Shown here piece by piece: positions 53,201 through 64,000 of a stretch of DNA of 64,000 nt; the first letter of the stretch is position 1, and each line of letters begins with the position of its first letter. Origin of the DNA: Spiribacter salilacus (GTDB taxonomy: Bacteria > Pseudomonadota > Gammaproteobacteria > Nitrococcales > Nitrococcaceae); the NCBI RefSeq assembly GCF_009649225.1, contig NZ_WJPP01000002.1, positions 372,001 through 436,000 of the forward strand, read 5' to 3'. Below the pieces are notes generated by a model. The model worked only from the letters and a program-made list of their open reading frames with translations. It was not told the DNA's origin and did no database searches. Made by a program: the position numbers and the translations under genes.

Positions 53201-54300
53201 GAATAATCCTATTGCTGTTATCCCTTTTATTAGCTGCCACCGCGTTTGCGCAAGACAACGAAAACATCCGCGTCGATGTAGTGGATATCGAGCTACCTGC
53301 CCTTATGGAAGAACTCAATACGCTGCGCGAAGAATCAGAAGAATCACCCGAGGCGCAAACCACAATGCAGGTCATTGCTATTCGCTATGCCAATGCCGCT
53401 GAGCTTAGGGAGCTTATTAACGGCGCGCAAAGTGCAGCCGGACTGCTTTCGGCCAACGGCAGCCTATTTGTGGATGAACGCACCAACACCTTGGTTATTA
53501 CCGATTCCCCAGCACGGCTTGAAAAGATTCGCCATCTCGTTGAGCAGCTAGACATTCCCATTCGGCAAGTACTAATAGAAGCGCGAATCGTGATTGCGCA
53601 GCGTGATTTTAGTAATGCCATTGGCGTGCGTTTTAACGCCCAAGATATGAGCGGCACACCCGATGGCGAATCGGGTAGTCAGTTTCGTAATCGCGGGTTA
53701 ATGGTTGATTTACCTATAACCAATGCTGCCGGCACGGCTGGGCTGGCCATTGGACGAATTGGCAGCCGACTGCTTGAGCTTGAACTCTCAGCGATGGAAA
53801 CAGAAAACCGCGGCGAAGTGATTTCAAGCCCACGCGTTGTTACCGCAAGCGGCCAGGAAGCGGAAATTAAGCAAGGCGTGCAAATTCCCTTCGAGCAGGC
53901 CACCTCCAGCGGCGCAACCAGCATCGCGTTTAGAGATGCCGTGCTTGGCCTGGTCGTAACCCCGCGCATTACCCCAGATGATCAGGTGCAACTGCAGCTA
54001 GCCGTTAACCAAGATAGCCGTGGTGAGGAAACCCCCGATGGCCCTGCAATTAACACCCAATCGGTGCGTACGCATGTGCTTGTTGGCGATGGCGAAACCG
54101 TTGTGCTGGGGGGTGTTTTTGAGCAAACCCAGCGCGAAGATGTGCGCCGTGTTCCACTTCTCTCCCGCCTGCCTGTTTTGGGCGGGCTTTTTACCCGCCG
54201 CGCCAAAGTGGATGATCGGACCGAACTGCTCGTTTTTGTAACCCCCAGAATCCTTGAACCCTCGCTCGAGCACCGGAACGCGTTAGAATCACCCCCATGA
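53197..54300 (+). CDS. pilQ: Type IV pilus secretin PilQ, reduced form
   Basis: A 367-residue outer-membrane secretin. A signal peptide (RIILLLLSLLLAATAFAQ) is followed by about 30 acidic residues, one N-type domain (MQVIAIRYANAAELRELINGA split by family marks, ending LVEQLDIPIRQVLIEARIV) and the secretin domain, with VVTASGQEAEIKQGVQIPFEQ shortened to its core QGVQIPFEQ, then VVTPRITPDD and VLGGVFEQTQRED. Pseudomonas PilQ is about 714 residues, with AMIN domains and an N0 domain that are missing here. It overlaps pilP and aroK by four bases. Confidence 0.9.
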   Translation: MRIILLLLSLLLAATAFAQDNENIRVDVVDIELPALMEELNTLREESEESPEAQTTMQVIAIRYANAAELRELINGAQSAAGLLSANGSLFVDERTNTLVITDSPARLEKIRHLVEQLDIPIRQVLIEARIVIAQRDFSNAIGVRFNAQDMSGTPDGESGSQFRNRGLMVDLPITNAAGTAGLAIGRIGSRLLELELSAMETENRGEVISSPRVVTASGQEAEIKQGVQIPFEQATSSGATSIAFRDAVLGLVVTPRITPDDQVQLQLAVNQDSRGEETPDGPAINTQSVRTHVLVGDGETVVLGGVFEQTQREDVRRVPLLSRLPVLGGLFTRRAKVDDRTELLVFVTPRILEPSLEHRNALESPP

Positions 54301-54830
54301 AATCTTATGACCGCATTTTCTTGGTGGGTCCAATGGGGGCTGGCAAGACCACAATTGGACGCCGTTTGGCGTCTCGCCTGCATCTTGAGTTTATTGACCT
54401 AGACTCGGCCTTAGAAGAGCGAACGGGTGTCGATATTCCAAGAATTTTTGACATTGAAGGCGAATCGGGCTTTCGGCGCCGTGAATCTCAGCTCCTTGAT
54501 GAGCTAACACAACGCAAAGGCATTGTGCTGGCCACCGGTGGCGGCGCGGTCATCGATCCCAACAATCAACGCCATTTGGGCGCGCGCGGTCTGGTTATTT
54601 ATCTGCGCGCCACGCTGGATACCCAAATCAAGCGCACCCACGGCACCAATCGGCCGATGTTAAATGGAGAAGATCCCGCCACTCGCCTTAGTGCATTAAT
54701 GCAAACGCGTGGTCCAATCTATGAAGCACTTGCTGATCGGGTAATTGATACCGAAGATGGGCACCCAGAGCGACTGGCTGAAGATCTCGCTCGGGCACTG
54801 GAGGAATCAGGCATTGTCGACCCACACTAA
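54297..54830 (+). CDS. aroK: Shikimate kinase
   Basis: A 177-residue P-loop kinase that phosphorylates shikimate at O3. Walker A is [16 protein letters not shown] (residues 11-26), the substrate motif is [13 protein letters not shown], and GEDPATRL marks the lid area. It is joined to pilQ by an ATGA overlap, the standard pilQ-aroK-aroB order. aroB starts inside its last codons. Confidence 0.96.
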   Translation: MKSYDRIFLVGPMGAGKTTIGRRLASRLHLEFIDLDSALEERTGVDIPRIFDIEGESGFRRRESQLLDELTQRKGIVLATGGGAVIDPNNQRHLGARGLVIYLRATLDTQIKRTHGTNRPMLNGEDPATRLSALMQTRGPIYEALADRVIDTEDGHPERLAEDLARALEESGIVDPH

Positions 54831-55914
54831 AACACGCCGCGTTGAGGTTGCCTTAGGCGAGCGTAGCTACAACATCGAAATCGGGCAGCAGTTACTTACC
54901 GATTCATCGCTGCTGCATGCCCTGATACCGGCCAATCAGGTCATGGTTGTAACCAACGAAACCATCGCCCCGTTATATTTGGATGCCCTTGTAAAATCGC
55001 TGGGCACCAAGCAAGTTGCCACGTGTGTTTTACCGGATGGTGAGCAAGCAAAGCGTTTAGATTCGATGCTACCGGTGTTCGATGAACTGCTGGCCAACGG
55101 GTTTGATCGCGACTGCTACCTGGTTGCGCTAGGTGGCGGAGTCATTGGTGATCTAGCTGGGTTTGTGGCGGCCACCTATCAGCGCGGCGTGGCTTTTGTG
55201 CAAATCCCCACCACGCTGCTGGCTATGGTGGACTCTTCTGTTGGCGGTAAAACAGGCGTTAATCACCCATGCGGCAAAAACATGATTGGTGCATTCCATC
55301 AGCCCAAGGCCGTCATCGCTGATTTAGATTTACTGAGCAGCCTGCCAGATCGCGAGTTTCGGGCCGGCATGGCCGAGGTCATAAAATACGCACTACTCGG
55401 TGATGCGGCTTTCCTAGCATGGTTAGAAGCCCATTTACCGGAGGTTTTTGCGCGAGACACAGAAGCATTGGCCTACATTGTGGAGCGCTCTTGCCAAAAT
55501 AAGGCCGCCATTGTTCAGGCCGATGAAAAAGAAGCGGGGCAGCGCGCATTACTTAACTTAGGGCATAGCTTTGGGCATGCCATTGAGGGCGCCACCGGAT
55601 ATGGGCCCTGGCTGCATGGCGAGGCCATTGCGGCGGGTATGTGCATGGCGCTGCGTCTTTCTGCACGACTGAGCTGGATTACGGCTGAGGAATGCGCCCG
55701 GGGGATTGCGCTGATCCAGCGCGCAGGCTTACCGATTGAGCCGCCTTCGCAAATCACTCCCGAAACTTTTCTTGATTTTATGCAGCGAGACAAAAAAAAC
55801 CGAGGCGGGCAGTTGCGCCTCGTTTTACTCAAAGGGCTGGGTAACGCCGTGGTGAGCGCAGATTATCCAGAGTCTGCCCTGCTAGAAACACTCCAGGAAT
55901 ACAGTGATGGCTAG
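54814..55914 (+). CDS. aroB: 3-dehydroquinate synthase
   Basis: A 366-residue NAD- and metal-dependent enzyme that closes DAHP into 3-dehydroquinate. The NAD loop is [21 protein letters not shown] shortened to [11 protein letters not shown]. The substrate part is [19 protein letters not shown], and the metal ligands are in [22 protein letters not shown] and [11 protein letters not shown] chose TTG 54814: it gives a start right before the conserved first strand and has GGAGGA 8 bases upstream. It overlaps aroK by 17 bases. The longer frame from 54745 lies wholly inside aroK. Confidence 0.94.
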   Translation: MSTHTKTRRVEVALGERSYNIEIGQQLLTDSSLLHALIPANQVMVVTNETIAPLYLDALVKSLGTKQVATCVLPDGEQAKRLDSMLPVFDELLANGFDRDCYLVALGGGVIGDLAGFVAATYQRGVAFVQIPTTLLAMVDSSVGGKTGVNHPCGKNMIGAFHQPKAVIADLDLLSSLPDREFRAGMAEVIKYALLGDAAFLAWLEAHLPEVFARDTEALAYIVERSCQNKAAIVQADEKEAGQRALLNLGHSFGHAIEGATGYGPWLHGEAIAAGMCMALRLSARLSWITAEECARGIALIQRAGLPIEPPSQITPETFLDFMQRDKKNRGGQLRLVLLKGLGNAVVSADYPESALLETLQEYSDG

Positions 55915-57079
55915 CCCCGGCGCAGATCCACTTGGCTTGGCACCCTGGGCATCTCGCCCATCTACCAGTCATGGCCGGCGCTATCCAGAAACAGGCATAG
56001 ACATTCGCAATGCCTTTCAGCGCGATCGCGACCGTATTATTCATAGCGCTGCATTTCGGCGGCTGGAATATAAAACGCAGGTTTTTGTGAATCATGAGGG
56101 TGATCTGTTTCGTAATCGGCTAACGCACAGCCTAGAGGTGGCGCAGATTGCCCGAACCATTGCGCGTTCGATGGGCTTTAACGAAGACCTCACCGAGGCC
56201 ATTGCACTCGGCCATGATTTGGGCCACACCCCGTTTGGGCATGCTGGGCAAGATGCCCTTGATGCTTGCATGCACAACTATGGCGGGTTTGAACATAATT
56301 TGCAGTCGCTTCGCGTAGTAGACGTGCTAGAAACCCGCTATGCCGATTTTGATGGCTTAAACCTGACGTTTGAGACGCGAGAAGGATTAATCAAACGCTG
56401 CTCGCCTGAGCGTGCCAAACGGCTTGGCGAGGTCGGTTTACGCTTTTTAAATGGCACTCAACCAGCACTCGAAGCCCAGCTAACCAACATTGCCGATTCA
56501 ATTGCTTACAACAGCCACGACATTGATGATGGCCTGCGCGCCGGATTGCTCGAACTAGAGCAGTTGCGAGAAGTTGAGTGGATAGACGCACTAACGCGGG
56601 CTGCTTTAAAAAAACACCCCACCTTAAAAGATCGGCGGTTAGTGCATCAGATTGTTCGTGACCTAATCGCCGATCAAGTCCACGACTTAATTCACAGCAC
56701 TGAGCAACGGATTGCTGAGCTTGCCCCTGATTCGGCAGACGCCGTGCGTCAATTAAAAAAGCCGCTCATTGGTTTTAGCGATGACATGCAAACTCGGCAT
56801 CATGCGCTCAAGCGCTATTTACATGAGCATCTTTATCGGCATTATCGGGTGCATCGCATGACCATTAAGGCCCATCAAGTAGTCACCGCGCTGTTTGATG
56901 CGTTTATGAATGACCCCGCGCTGTTGCCCACTTCGTTTAGAAACGACGCCACTGAAAGAGCGCGTCAGCGTGGGCCGCGAGGGCAGGCAAGAGTGGTGGC
57001 CGACTACATTGCGGGGATGACGGATCGGTTCGCAATTGCCGAGCACGACCGCTTGTTTCAGGCAGGCTTTGGTTGCTGA
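55907..57079 (+). CDS. dgt: dGTP triphosphohydrolase-like protein
   Basis: A 390-residue HD-domain protein that splits dNTPs into nucleoside and triphosphate. HD residues are in [16 protein letters not shown] and [18 protein letters not shown], with the third acid region [17 protein letters not shown]. The N-terminal [21 protein letters not shown] reduced to its core [22 protein letters not shown] is typical. It starts inside the aroB stop region with an AGGA site. Many relatives have a SPOR-domain gene between aroB and gltB; here dgt is there instead. Confidence 0.92.
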   Translation: MASPGADPLGLAPWASRPSTSHGRRYPETGIDIRNAFQRDRDRIIHSAAFRRLEYKTQVFVNHEGDLFRNRLTHSLEVAQIARTIARSMGFNEDLTEAIALGHDLGHTPFGHAGQDALDACMHNYGGFEHNLQSLRVVDVLETRYADFDGLNLTFETREGLIKRCSPERAKRLGEVGLRFLNGTQPALEAQLTNIADSIAYNSHDIDDGLRAGLLELEQLREVEWIDALTRAALKKHPTLKDRRLVHQIVRDLIADQVHDLIHSTEQRIAELAPDSADAVRQLKKPLIGFSDDMQTRHHALKRYLHEHLYRHYRVHRMTIKAHQVVTALFDAFMNDPALLPTSFRNDATERARQRGPRGQARVVADYIAGMTDRFAIAEHDRLFQAGFGC

Positions 57080-57101
57080 AAATAGCCAATCAAGCTATAT
57101 T
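57073..57101 (+). promoter_or_regulatory. Likely promoter of the gltB-gltD-hemE unit
   Basis: TTGCTG (57073-57078) and TATATT (57096-57101) are 17 bases apart. They span the end of dgt and the 70-base gap before gltB. The start of transcription would be about 40 bases before the gltB start codon. Confidence 0.5.
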
Positions 57102-57149
57102 ACCTGCCCATTTGTCTATCAAAAATCCACTACCCAAGAGGCAGTTTGT

Positions 57150-64000
<6,851 letters not shown>

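Noticed and set aside
57036-57149. Upstream extension of GltB to ATG 57036
   Set aside because: The extension lies mostly within dgt, crosses the likely promoter, and would give a propeptide far longer than in the family.

Overview
The window is a stretch of chromosome from a free-living, aerobic, Gram-negative gammaproteobacterium. The gene orders pyrC'...yggS-proC-yggT-metX-metW, gmk-rpoZ-spoT-ridA-recG and ponA/pilMNOPQ-aroK-aroB-gltB-gltD-hemE are those of the Pseudomonas/Oceanospirillum side of the class. Type IV pilus genes, an aa3-type cytochrome oxidase with its heme A and copper assembly genes, and ubiquinone genes agree with this. I cannot name a genus. Genes are packed tightly: most neighbours overlap by 4-20 bases or touch, and no gene-free stretch reaches 300 bases. 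No rRNA, tRNA, CRISPR array, prophage or transposase is visible.

Layout. 1-6.8 kb (+): 5'-truncated dihydroorotase homologue, a PyrK-like flavoprotein, yggS, proC, yggT, metX, metW, a DUF4426 protein and a histone-deacetylase-like hydrolase. 6.8-14.0 kb: core genes on alternating strands (zapE, ilvD, sco1-ctaG with a small unknown, sohB, tusA, lipA). 14.0-26.6 kb: the accessory part. It holds a Spy-like protein, an orphan HicB antitoxin and an antitoxin remnant. A seven-gene minus-strand unit follows: a Tat-exported peptide-binding protein, two permeases, a double ATPase, an M20 amidohydrolase, an SDR dehydrogenase and an XRE-cupin regulator. Then come a lipoprotein hydrolase, a renalase-like flavoprotein, two small proteins and an orphan HigA antitoxin. 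26.6-34.2 kb: cytochrome oxidase region. 34.2-43.0 kb (mostly -): bioC, comF (+), ubiA, ubiC, recG, ridA, spoT, rpoZ, gmk. 43.0-47.8 kb (mostly +): rph, rdgB, hemW, a CPXCG protein, rpmE2 and gltA. 47.8-64 kb: PBP1A, pilMNOPQ, aroK, aroB, dgt, gltB, gltD and the 5' part of hemE.

How the parts work together. The oxidase genes (coxB, coxA, coxC, SURF1, ctaA, ctaB, sco1, ctaG) make and metallate a terminal oxidase. No Cox11 gene sits in the cluster, and a 39-residue membrane protein with a TTG start lies between coxA and coxC. The accessory seven-gene unit looks like an import-and-hydrolysis pathway for a peptide-like or N-acylated compound. The first half of its ATPase has lost the Q-loop, catalytic Glu and switch His residues, while the second half is intact.

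The most unusual signal is a pair of nested-hairpin palindromes, at 13961-14023 and 26459-26533. They face each other across the accessory segment. They share a core, asymmetric linkers and compensatory base changes in both the inner and outer stems, so they are probably two copies of one structured repeat family. The right copy sits inside an array of shorter repeats.
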